Below, piece after piece: positions 23,984 through 34,903 of a stretch of 64,000 nt of DNA (the first letter of the stretch is position 1; each line of letters opens with the position of its first letter). The translations under genes and the position numbers were made by a program. A model generated the notes under the pieces. That model saw only the letters and a list, made by a program, of their open reading frames with translations. It had not been told where the DNA came from and ran no database searches. This DNA comes from Pestalotiopsis fici W106-1 (taxonomy: Eukaryota > Ascomycota > Sordariomycetes > Amphisphaeriales > Sporocadaceae), in contig NW_006917091.1 in assembly GCF_000516985.1 (NCBI RefSeq), forward strand, positions 6,735,521 through 6,799,520, read 5' to 3'.

Positions 23984-24566
23984 GATGGTGTATGTTTTCT
24001 GAAGGTGTTGAAGTTCTCGAGCTTTGAAAGTTTTCTTTTGTAATGGTCAATCTTGTTTGTAGTGTGTAGTGAATTGCAAAGAACTCTTTGTGGATAAGAT
24101 AATGGTCCAATAATCAAGATGAAGGATACAAGTCTTGGATATTTATTCATTTTCGCGAGATAGTTTGGGTTCAATGACATATTGTCTCGGAGTCGGAGAC
24201 GTTCGGATGGCAACATGTGCAGCAAGGCGATCCACACTGATAGTTCGCCTGCATTGGCACCAGTGAGCCCCAAGTGCCACTGATGGATCCTCTCTCGCTG
24301 CGCGAAGTCCTACAAACATCAGGGCGGGAAGTCCGAGACCCTCAGAACGGAGAGCTCGGGTGCCTCGGAGGACTCGGTGGCTTCGGAGCCATTGCACGAA
24401 TAAGTGGACCCCGGCTCCGGATGAGGGTATAATCGGGTTTCAGTCGTAGATATATATGAAGACAGACGCTCGTTTATCCCAGGGGTATTTCTATGCCAAG
24501 AAGACATACACACATCAAGACCCAACACAAAGCTACGATACAAGAAAACAAAGATCGATATCAATA
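23984..24566. promoter_or_regulatory. Bidirectional pad1-fdc1 promoter with phased CGG array
   Basis: CGG triplets occur at 24348, 24357, 24366, 24375 and 24384, exactly 9 bp apart, each preceded mostly by CT or TT. More CGG sites lie at 24188, 24194 and 24204 on the pad1 side. CGG is the usual half-site of Zn2Cys6 proteins. A TATA-like GATATATATG is at 24447-24456, about 110 bp before the fdc1 start. Confidence 0.6.
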
Positions 24567-26175
24567 ATGTCCGCCTTAGCAAACCCCTCTATGGATTTTA
24601 GGGCCTTTGTCCAAAGCCTCAAGGACGATGGGGACTTGGTCGAGATCAATGAAGAATGCGACCCAAATCTCGAAGTCGGCGCCATTATTCGCAAAGTAGT
24701 CGAAAACAACGAAAAAGCCCCTCTATTCAACAACTTGAAGGGTCAAGACGAGAATGGACTGTGGCGAATCCTCGGCGCTCCCAACTCACTCAGACCCAAC
24801 CCCAAGCAGAGATACGGAAGAATGGCCCGGCATCTCGGACTTGAGCCCACCGCCTCTCTGAAGGATATCCTGGACAAGATGATTACTGCCAAGGCGGCCA
24901 CGCCCATCCCTCCTGTTGCTGTCGAGACCGGCCCGTGCAAGGAGTTCCGACTCACAAAGGACCAGTTTGACCTCAACAAGCTCCCATCGCCCATGCTGCA
25001 CAAGGACGACGGAGGCAAGTACATCCAGACTTTTGGAATGCACGTTGTTCAGTCGCCCGATGGAAAGTGGACCAACTGGTCCATTGCCCGCGCCATGGTG
25101 CACGGAAAGAATGAGCTTGCAGGACTGGTCATTGAGCCCCAGCATATCTGGCAGATCCACCAGATGTGGAAGAAGGAGGGAAAAGACATGCCTTGGGCGC
25201 TGTGTTTTGGTGTTCCCCCAGCTGCCATCATGGCGGCCAGCATGCCACTCCCCGATGGTCTCTCGGAAGCCGAGTACATTGGCTCGCTCGTCGGCGCACC
25301 CTTGGAGGTTGTCAAATGCGACACCAACGGCTTGTATGTGCCAGCCAACGCTGAGATTGTGTTTGAGGGAACCTGCTCTATCACGGAGACTGTCCCAGAA
25401 GGACCTTTTGGAGAGATGCACGGGTAAGTTCCATGCTCCGAGTCAAGAAAACAGCTAGGGCTAACATTCATCCAAGTTATGTGTTCCCGGGAGACACTCA
25501 CAGTGGTCCCAAGTACAACGTCGAGCTCATCACACACCGCAAAGATGCCATCATGCCAGTCTCCAACTGCGGGAGACTGACTGACGAAACGGTAAGCCCA
25601 GCTAAAGACAACGCAAATGCTCAAAAGCTAACTGATCACAGCACACCATGATTGGCCCTCTCGCGGCCGCCGAGATTGGATTCCTCTGCAAGTCCAAGGG
25701 TCTCCCAATCAAGGAGGCATTCTCGCCCTTTGAGTCGCAAGTCACCTGGGTTGCCCTCAAGGTGGACACGGAAGCACTGCGTGCCTCCAAGTTGAGCAGA
25801 CAGGAGCTCTGCCAGCAGGTCGGCGACGCGGTCTTCCGCCACAAGGTCGGCTACACGATCCACCGCTTGGTGTTGGTCGGCGAGGACATTGATATCTACG
25901 ACTTTAAGGATGTCATCTGGGCCTTCTGCACGCGCTGCCGCCCTGGCACTGACGAGGTCTTTTTCGAGGATGTGGCTGGTTTCCCCCTGATCCCGTACAT
26001 GTCGCACGGCAACGGTCCGTTCAACCGGGGCGGCAAGGTTGTTTCGGATGCGCTGCTGCCTGTTGAGTACACCACGGGAAAGAACTGGGAGGCTGCTGAT
26101 CTTAAGAACTCCTTCCCTGCGGAGATTCAAAATAAGGTTCTTGAGAAGTGGAACACGTACGGATTCTCTTCTTGA
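24567..26175 (+). CDS. fdc1: Ferulic/cinnamic acid decarboxylase (UbiD family, prFMN-dependent)
   Basis: Exons 24567-25423, 25477-25591 and 25642-26175 give 501 residues, the length of Aspergillus Fdc1. The match to the family is end to end: [42 protein letters not shown] (catalytic-type R175), and [14 protein letters not shown] with the acid pair E278 and E283, then [15 protein letters not shown] and [15 protein letters not shown]. The enzyme decarboxylates alpha,beta-unsaturated acids such as cinnamate, ferulate, coumarate or sorbate to vinyl products or 1,3-pentadiene, by cycloaddition with prenylated FMN made by Pad1. Introns are 53 and 50 nt. The frame is open upstream to 24456, but that ATG lies inside a TATA-like box, so 24567 is the better start. 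It is convergent with the MDR gene, 94 bp away. Confidence 0.96.
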
Positions 26176-26269
26176 AATAGAAAATGTGAAAATAGATATA
26201 GAAGGTTGGGTATAGACATAGATTCATGAGCGGTAGAAGCCCAAAGCAGAATTAGAATTTGACTTATTT

Positions 26270-27392
26270 TTATTGACTCATTGTTATGACAAATTTTCCT
26301 AAACCTCCCTTTCCATCAAATATTTCTTGGCATCCGCTCCGGATTGCATCCAAATCTTGCAAGCTTGCCACCTTTCCCACGAGGGGTTTCACCTGGCCAT
26401 CTTGCACATAGCGTGAATACTGATTCAAGCCATCTGCTGAAGGTTTCATGAACAAATAAGTGTAGTGAACCCCGGCAAAGTTGCAGCGCCAAGTGTAAAA
26501 CTTGTCTGCGCAATTTAAGAGTTTCTCTGCAAGAAAGGGCATGTCTGGCGCGTGGCCCTTCATCTTGGTCCCAGCCGGAATGGTCGATATGCTGACAATA
26601 ACACCACCTTGTTTCATGATGGGAAGATGGGTTGTCGTGTCACCCATGGTGTCGAAAAAGTAATCGACAGTCTCGGATCCTACACGCTTCGCCACGTCCT
26701 CTTTTGTGTAGTCTATCAGCTCCACGTCTGGGCCGAGAAACCCCTGAGCCTTGGAAATCTTTTTTGTGGAGACGGTCGTGACAACTCTTGCGGCCTTGAA
26801 CACGTTGCGCGCAAGTTGCACGGCAAAGCTCCCGGTTCCGCTTAGGCCAGCCGGTATAAAGACTGTTTTGCCCTCTAGCCCACCAGGTAGGTGCTCATTT
26901 GCGTATTCCATACACTGCAATGCAGTGAGCCCTGCCAACGGGATACTCGCCGCATCCTCAAAGCTAAGACTGGGAGGCTTGACGGCCGTGGCCTCTTCGG
27001 TCGATAGCGCGTATTCTGCGACAGTGCCTCTGTAGGTGTTTGGAACTCGAGAGTAGACCTCGTCACCGACTTTCAACGTCTTTACTGTCGACCCAACGGC
27101 GACAATGGTGCCCGCGACATCGAATCCGAGCTTGTAAGGAAACCTGGAACTGGTGTCAGGCCGGTATGTTGATGGTTGAGTTTTCGATCCCTTACGCTGC
27201 CAGTTGTATTCTTTTTGCCATGCCTGATGCCATCTTTACGTCTATAGGATTAATGGATGTGGCATGAACCTTGATTAAAACCTCATTTGGCTGGTTAATA
27301 GAGGGAGTCTTGAGACTGGTCTTTTGGTAACTTGATGGTTGTCCATATTCGAACAGGGCAATCGCCTCCATTGACTCGGGAAGGCCATCCAT
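26270..27392 (-). CDS. Zinc-independent MDR reductase (quinone oxidoreductase-like)
   Basis: Exons 27392-27196 and 27143-26270 (52-nt intron, GTAAGG...CCAG) encode 356 residues. The N-terminal GroES-like domain has VLIKVHATSINPIDVKMASG and LGFDVAGTIVAVG. The NAD(P)-binding Rossmann part has PLAGLTALQCMEYANEH and IPAGLSGTGSFAVQLARN. The zinc-binding cysteines of alcohol dehydrogenases are absent, which places it with quinone/enone reductases. The substrate is unknown. Met19 of the open frame (27392) was chosen because the upstream stretch is not family-like; 27371 is also possible. Its promoter shares a roughly 30-bp element with the regulator at 22994, which suggests co-regulation with pad1/fdc1. 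Confidence 0.88.
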
Positions 27393-28591
27393 TTTGCAAT
27401 TGAGCGGCACCTTGGCAAGGTCGAAAACTGACAAACATACTCTCAATAGGATATCGAAATATGATTTTGAGCTTTCTTTATTCTAGATGTTCGGCAAGAC
27501 AATTGCACCGCAACGGGCGCTATGCACGCAATTCTGCCGACGGAACATCGCCGGGCCCCCTTTAGTGGCCGCCGCTACAGTCGTTGAACCTCGGCCTCCA
27601 CACCTTAGCCCGTTTGCTACTATACTAGTCGCCGAAATTCTCATAATTGGTGTTGCATTTTGCACCAATGATGCTTGGAAAAATGCCAAAGCTTTTCGCA
27701 CTAGGTGATCATATTGCACTCATGTCTCCGCTTCCTTTAATATTCTATTTTAAGAACCGGGATCTTGCTTGGACTGAACTACCACGATGCATTCTAGCTG
27801 TAATTTAACCATTTGTGGGGTGTACCAATGCTAGAATCAGAGTGCATATACTGGTATGATCAATTAAACTGACTCGAGTCGTAACTTGGCTAGGAATGAG
27901 ATTCATTGCATGATACATTGATTGAGTAGTATCACGAGGGAATAGAAATTGAAATCATATTTGTTTAGAGAGTTACATCGGTCCGTGTAAGCCCCGGCTC
28001 TCTGTGGTGCCCTTTGTGTCACGTCATGGTGCATGTGTGTCTTTTTGTCCGCATTAAAGCTGACTGCAGCTACTCGTCTACTATACTCTGTATTTATACC
28101 ACGTGCTGAATAGTGAAAGCTCATCAAAGCTGCCGAGATGCCAACAAGTCAATGGTGGAAGCAGATACTCGAACAATTTGCCTATCAGGCGCATTCGTTG
28201 TGGCGGTACATCAAAGCTTGTAAATTTGAAACGCAAGAGATCAGACCGAAAAGGCTTGAATGGGTTGGAAAAGAATTATTTTGCCGATCGCATGAGCAAG
28301 GTTGGCGGGATGTCGCGTGGCACAGCGGAGCTACTGCTGTACGCTCATGGTGTCTGACCAATCAGACCCCTATCGTGGGGGTGGCACAATACTTCTTCAT
28401 ACGAAGATGACAGCAAACCGTGAGGTGCAGGGGCACAGCCTTTGGTGGGATGCAGCCTTGTGCGTTGATGCTTTATTAAGAGCTGGGAATGATGGTGAAA
28501 AGAAGGACATTTCACGTTTACAGACACATCTGCAAGGTTGAATATGATCCAAAGCAACACACTTGAATGATTCCATTCAAATTTTATAGTC
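27393..28591. other. Intergenic region with MDR promoter
   Basis: This 1.2-kb gap lies between outward-pointing genes. The MDR promoter includes the motif at 27538-27568. A 73-codon frame (27487-27708) and a 90-codon frame (28138-28410) have no recognisable features. The segment 28138-28410 reads like real protein composition (tryptophan-rich, no stops), but I cannot assign it. Confidence 0.35.
27538..27568. promoter_or_regulatory. Promoter element shared with the Zn2Cys6 regulator
   Basis: CGACG, ATCG and GGGCCCCCTTTAGTGG occur here in the same order and orientation as CGACG, ATCG and GGGGCCCCTTTAGAGG at 23095-23125. The distance from CGACG to TTTAG is 23 bp in both. Both elements lie 100-180 bp upstream of minus-strand start codons. 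Confidence 0.5.
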
Positions 28592-30834
28592 ATGGCATCG
28601 CTCTCACCCAGGTTACCTCATAACCAAACGCCTGGTGAAATGGAGCTATCTCATAACCAAACGCCTGGTGAAATGGAGCTATCTCTGCTAGATAGCTCTC
28701 GCACGAGGTCAGAGCAGTCTTTGCCGGATCAACAAAGACATGAGATGGAGGAGAATCTGTTGTCAAGCCACAGAGAGGCAAAGATATCTACATCGAACGC
28801 GATGCCCAAGAAATCGAAAGGCTCCGTTTATGCCACATTGAGCCGACATTTTGAAGACAGCTGGACGTCGGAAATCATGGCTATGTCTTTTTCGGGTCTC
28901 TGCCTGATTGCCATGGTCATAGTCTTGAGAGAGTTTGAGTATGATTTCTTGTCCGTCTTGATATGTAATTGCTAATGACTCATCACAGTGGCCGGCCTGT
29001 GCCTGAACTTCCCGATATAGTGAACCTTAACGCTATTGTTTCAACATTGTCGGCTGCGGCAAAGTCATCTCTCTTGTATGGAGTCTCTGCAGCTCTTGGA
29101 CAGGCCAAATGGAGTTGGTATTATGGACCGAAAAAGCGACTGGACGATTTCGAGGTTTTGGACGAGGCGAGCAAAGGCCCTCTGGGATCCGTCCAGATGC
29201 TGCTGGGAAGGACAATTTTCTCAGTAGGATCACTTGGCGCCATCGTCATAATTATTGCTCTCGCACTTGATCCCTTTGTACAGCAAGTCATTCTTGTTTC
29301 TTCAGATCCTGTCTCAACAAAAGGCAACGAGGCCTGGACGGGGATGTAATCCGACCCGGCGAGGTACTTTTCCTACAACACATCATCAGATGGTCAAAAC
29401 GATGTCATTGAATCCATCAACAGCGCGTTCTGGAATCGACAAGCCATATATGAACGGACTGCCCACTGCCCGACTGGAAACTGCACCTGGGATCCTTTTT
29501 CATCTTTGGGTTGGTGCGTTAAGTCTCAGACCATCGCTGATCCGGCAAGTATCGAATTGACAAATTGCGACATTGCGTACAACGAAACAGACTTTGACAG
29601 TATCTACGAAACCTTTGCATCACTCGGAGACCGCAAAACAAGCTCACGAACCTGCGAGATTCATATTGAAAATGCGACAACTCCACTGAACTATCCCATA
29701 CAGTTTTCCCTGAGTGGAGGTCGTGGTCCCCTTGCCGTGAACCTCGCTGGAGAGGAACCGGATCGTGTAACCACCCTACCTGTTGAGATCATGGCACCTT
29801 TGCATATATTCAATGGAAGTATAAGCCAAGGCACTTATCTTGGGGTGAATAATCCAATCGTTGCTCTTGGACACGCCCGATTCTCTGGATCTGATATCAA
29901 CAAGCGAAGAAGGAAGCCGGAAATTCTTGAACACTCGGTCATCTCGCTGTGCCAGAGAAAATACAACGTGAGTGTTGTGGCAGGGCAGACCTTGACTCAG
30001 ATACTGGAGACGCATTACGGACACTTTTACCAAGATGAGGCAGCAGATATGATACTCGGAGAGACCAGCTGGTGCTGGACCCCCGGTCAAGAAACACCGA
30101 GCTTCCAGGCCATTTCGGGACAATTCGCCAATACTCCATATCTCCTAGACTCTGCAACAGCGTCGTTCTGTACCACGACCGACCATCTTTCCCTAGGAAG
30201 CGACATTGTGAGCCGGCTCGCCAGTGCCTCTACATTGAACTTTACACACTCTGCAAAGGGTCAAGACAGTCAAGCTTCATCACTTTCCTACCACGGAGCA
30301 AACAACACATCCGGAGAGGACATTCTGAATAGGATATCATCCCAAAGCTTGGGAAACATAACCGGAGCACTTTCAGAAGCTCTGAATAGTCTCTATTATG
30401 ACGACAAACAAGAGTCAGTATCGGGTCATTTCATTACGTATCAAGCCACGGTTCATGTGCGCTGGGAATGGATGACATTACCCATATTCTTGGAAGTCTT
30501 GGGCATCATATTCATGCTCATTGTCATGTTTACCAATCGTCGGAGGCCTTTATGGAAAGGCTCAACTCTTGCCACTCTGTACCACGGATTAGAATACCCA
30601 TCAAACGGACAGGGCCTCCACAAGACGAGCGGTATGCGGGAAATGGCACAGTCGACTCGCGTCAACTTGAGATACTCGGACCAGATGAATAAAATGACGC
30701 TTCAAGCATCACAACATAACGAAGACAATCGAATAGGTCGCCCCGCCCCAGTTGTCGAGCCTGAAGTTACCAACACCGTTATTGCCGCCCGAGAAAGAGA
30801 AGACCCAAGGCATGGTGATTTGCAAAGACGTTGA
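28592..30834 (+). CDS. DUF3176 multi-pass membrane protein, possibly interrupted
   Basis: Exon 1 is 28592-28938 and exon 2 starts at 28989 (junction LREFDGRPVPELPD). The frame then meets TAA at 29347 but continues in the same frame to 30834. Either the gene is broken, or a 78-nt intron 29346-29423 (donor GTAATC, acceptor CAACAG) removes the stop and yields 704 residues. Membrane segments lie at SEIMAMSFSGLCLIAMVIVL, after NLNAIVSTLSAAAKSS, at SLGAIVIIIALALDPF, and near the C-terminus (FLEVLGIIFMLIVMF followed by WKGSTLATLYHGLE). The large extracellular part has CPTGNCTW and several N-glycosylation sites. DUF3176 proteins are common in filamentous fungi; the function is unknown. The N-terminus contains a perfect 33-bp duplication. 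Confidence 0.7.
28618..28683 (+). repeat. Perfect 33-bp tandem duplication inside DUF3176 gene
   Basis: The unit beginning CTCATAACCAAACGCCTGG at 28618 is repeated at 28651. It encodes HNQTPGEMELS twice. Confidence 0.85.
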
Positions 30835-31108
30835 TTGACGCTATGAATCATTTGAAGCACCGCCAGTACACAAAGGAAGTATCAGAGCAAAATTTGACAC
30901 GAATGAAAAGAAACGGAAGAGGATTAGAGCATGGCGAGCCATGCACGACGATCATTCGTACAAGGGGTCAATTCTGTAAAGCAAGGTCTCATGAGCTTTG
31001 AAGCATAGGAAATATGTATTTTTCTATCCGAAATTCTCAATAAGAAATGTACAGGAGATGAGCTTTGCCACTTCTATCGGATGCAGCAAAAGAAGGATCA
31101 CTCGATAC
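30835..31108. other. Convergent spacer
   Basis: These 274 bp separate the 3' ends of the DUF3176 and Clr5-ankyrin genes. No further gene is seen. Confidence 0.4.
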
Positions 31109-34100
31109 TTAGTACCGCAGAGGGAGGCTGAATCGCTCGGGACGTGGAAAACCATCTTGAAATGATGCACCGCCATTGAGCGCTTGCAGGTTTGCCTCTT
31201 GCAAAAGGCAGGCAATTGCGTGATGCCGATGCTCGTTGGCACATTCTATCGCTCCATCGTAGGGGCCAATCAGTGAATGGCCGCTGATTCCTCCCGCGTT
31301 CAGCAACATCTGAATAACGTCCAACCTTCCCTCCATTGCAGCTAGGTCTAGCGCTCGGGGTACCCAGAGAGGCGCAAGTTTGTCGATACATCGTATGGAT
31401 GGGTGCATAAATAGTGGACGGCCTAGATCATCATATTCGTAGATTTCGTCAACTTCCAAGTGAGCCTGTGAAGGGTGGCGGTAGAAGAAGTTGTAATCGT
31501 CGTCTTCATACGAGGGGCCTTTGTCTGTTTTCAGTCGTCTGCACAGTTTGAAGTGTACTATCTTCACCAAAACATTCGGATCGGCTCCATTCTCGAGCAG
31601 TGTACCCAAAATGTTCAGTGAACCTGTTACGGCAGCATGATGCAACGCACAAAGCCCATCTCCCGCATGGGCATTTATCTCCGCTTTTGAATCAATCAAA
31701 AGTCTCAGGAACTCTATTGAAGAGGGGTCATCAGGAGTTCGCGCACAAACTACAATTGTCGACTGTAGGGCCGTAACCAAAGGCGAGATAAAATATCGTT
31801 CACCTGCCCCGCGGCGTAGTAGCTCCTTGGCTAGAATGAAACGACGGGCGGTGATTGCAGCTTGCAAGGGGCTGCGTTCTCGTGACCAATCATGGATTTC
31901 ATGAAACCCATGTTCAATTTCCGTTGCAAATTCTGCGTCGTGACACAATGTAGCGCACCTGGCGGCGCCAATGAACGGCAGGATCAGAGAGTCTTCTATC
32001 TCCGGAACCGCTAATAAAAGAGACAGAATAGGAAGTTGGACTACTTCCCCAAGGGCTTGCTGAGGTGGGATAAGGGGAGCACCAAGCTGAAGCAACCTTC
32101 TGCAGATGGCACCTTTATTGCTGTAACATCGTCGACAAGCAAAAATCACATCCAGGACTGTCTCACCCTGTTGAGTGCAACGGTGCACATCAACGCCATT
32201 GGCCAAGAGGAAATCAATAACGTCAAGTTCGCAAAAGGCATTGCTCACAGCGTCATGAAGCATCGTATGTCCCATCCTACACGGGTTTGAATGGATGCTC
32301 ACGCCGCGAGACACAAGGAACTCGACGACGTCCAACACGGCCGAATGATACCAAAATCTTAGTGCAAAGTGGATCAGATTGAGTCCTTCCAGTTCAAAGT
32401 CCCAATTGACACCTTTGGAGTGCAGCCAGTTCCACTGCAGAAAAAGGACCTCAGAATCAACATATGTCAGCATCGCTCTGGCCATGGCCTCTTTGCCATG
32501 AGCTTGGAAATCCAGGCCGGCTCCAATAAGGAAGTCGAAGGTTTGTTCCAGTTTGGATGAAGCAAGGCACTGTGCTGCAGGAATGCAATCGGCAGCCATC
32601 TCCCCTTCTGGACACGTGACAGAAGGAGATTTGGTCCAGAACTTGCTGTAGGCATCACCATTGAAAAGAGCGTCCAGGATATTGTATCGGTTGATGTCGG
32701 CGCCCGCCTCGAGAAACAAATCCAATAGAGGCATATTGCCTCTTTTCAGCGCGCCATAAACTGGAGTGCGTTTCTCAAAAGACCATGCTCTTGGTTTGAT
32801 TAAGAGATCAAGACGATGAAAGTGAAGACCGCCAACATCAGCTGATTTGGAAAACTCCGTGCCGTAGTTTTCAACATTTGGATCCACGCCAATCTGGAGA
32901 AAGCTCTGACAAGCGTTCCAATCGCCTTCATGAGCTGCCTCAGAAAGAGCAATCTCGCAAATTAGGAGCTGTTCTCGGCTTGATAGGTCGGTTCGATCGG
33001 CCATGTGTTGCAGGAGCTCCTTGTGGCCAAGAGAAGCTGCATTACACAGTCCTGCCACAGTGAGCGAAGTCTTCATCCTTTCGCTATACTGTAAAGCAAG
33101 ATTGAAGGTTTGCTTCCAAATTGAATGACTGTAGGACTTCTGCCATAGCATGTCAAGAAATTGGTATGCGCGTCCGTCCGCCCACCCAAGCTTTGAGAGC
33201 AAACTCCCTTCCATCGGCCCTCCAAATCGCCAGGTGTCTGCAGGTGCTCCTGCCTCCAGCAACAAACGGAGACAATGGAACATGCCCGCAAGGAATTCTG
33301 GGTCGGGGTGGGTGTACGGGCCAAAAATGTGATATAGAACGCCATGGTGAAGTTCAGCGCAGTATTCAATCAGCAATCCAACTGCCGCGGGATTTGCACA
33401 ACTGATTGCAGCCTCCAACGGCGTGCCGTGAAGGAAAAGCTCGGAAGAATGTCCCCGCAATGGCATACTATAATCAGTAACCGTGAATTCGGCGTTTGGG
33501 GATAGGCCTAGATGTAATAAACGACGCGTCAAGCCATTTAGCCCTAGCCATATAGCTAAACCTAGGATATCACCTGCTCTTGCCTTGAGCCATTGTCCAT
33601 TACGGATCAACAAGCTGACTTCCACAAGCTTTTGAAAGGCTATTGGGTGTGCGGGAAGAGTTGATTGCTCAATGAGAAATTCCCAAGCAGCTGTCATGGT
33701 CGGCAATGGAAGGGCAAAGAGTGATTTCAAGACATCAACTTCAGCAGACTCTATCCACTCGAAGAGATCGAGGACATCATCTTTGTGAATAGATTTCTTG
33801 TTGGACATCATTGAAAACAAGTACATGATCCGCTCAAACGGAAATCTCCCACTGAGCGATTTCATGCTGCGCAGAGCTGCTCGGCTGTGGAGGTGTCGTT
33901 CTATCGTCTCTCTCAATGGGCCAGTCAAGGTTGATGTCTGCTCTGAAAACTGCATGTGCGGAGAGTGCCCCAGTATGTTGATGAAATGGGGGAGGTTTGG
34001 TATGACAGGAGACTGCACGGAGGCTGTCGAAGATTGAGCACTTGGCGTTGGCATTGCAAGTTTATCTGCTTGGAGGTTAGTCGAATATGATAGATATAGG

Positions 34101-34903
34101 TTGCAATGCTTACAGATTGCCATCGCTGTTGTTTCAATGAACTGAGTAAAGGGAATATGAAGTCTCATCTCCTGAACGGATAGTTTGACAGGTATTTGCC
34201 ACCTAGTGGTGATCATGGCAGGCGCAGTGTTGAGGTGCGATGATTCCGTCAGCATCAGCTGACTGTTGTAATGGCCATGAGGAAACTGAGCATCCGATGC
34301 AGCAATCGTCCGCGGGGGTACACTTTCTCTTGGCACTACCGGAGAGGGTGTTTGTATTGTAACTCCATCTGGCAGTGGAGGCACTGGGTCTAAGTTTGAT
34401 CAGCACACAGCAACAATCAACATGAGAACGATTCTGGAATACCTGATCGAACTCGGTAGGGCAGCTTCCATTTGTGCCTAGATCTGCGCACTGCCCTATC
34501 GACACGCGCCTTCTCTAGAAGACATCCGTACAGATAGACGTCTGACTGCTCCCCGCGCTGGAGTCTTTGTTCACGATGAATGGCAACAGCTTGCCAATCT
34601 TGGCTTCGCAGGTTCTTGCGAAACTTGAAATAGTCTCGCAGGACGATTTCATAGTCTCTCAGTCTAGAAACCTCTTGTTAGAGTCTGCTGCATTTCTTAG
34701 GGCTTCTAGTAAAGTGGGACGTACCTGAATTCGGGGAATCCATGTTTTGTCTCAAGGGCGTGTTTGACACCTTTGAGTGACAGATCGTCGAGAATGTACA
34801 GCCGATATATTTCTTCTCGACTTTGATCCCACGCAGCCTTGTCTTTCGGCATGTTTGTGCCCCACACGCCTGTGGACTGTTTGCGCGCATCTTCAGGCGC
34901 CAT
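31109..34903 (-). CDS. Clr5-domain ankyrin-repeat protein (about 1210 residues)
   Basis: Exons 34903-34725, 34663-34443, 34389-34114 and 34065-31109 keep frame throughout. The N-terminus is a Clr5-type domain: AWDQSREEIYRLYILDD, LSLKGVKHALETKHGFPEFR, then RDYFKFRKNLRSQDWQAVAI, a helical DNA-binding-like module found before ankyrin or TPR arrays in fungi. A proline/serine-rich linker follows. The C-terminal two thirds hold divergent ankyrin repeats, clearest at ALHHAAVTGSLNILGTLLEN followed by GADPNV, and RALDLAAMEGRLDVIQMLLN. The third intron (34066-34113, 48 nt, GTAAGC...GCAG with CTAAC branch) is a multiple of three without stops, so the frame runs through it. The function is unknown; protein scaffolding or regulation is inferred. 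Confidence 0.82.

Noticed and set aside
24456..24566. In-frame upstream ATG that would extend Fdc1 by 37 residues
   Set aside because: It lies inside a TATA-like box, and the extension has no similarity to Fdc1 N-termini; 24567 fits the 500-residue family length.
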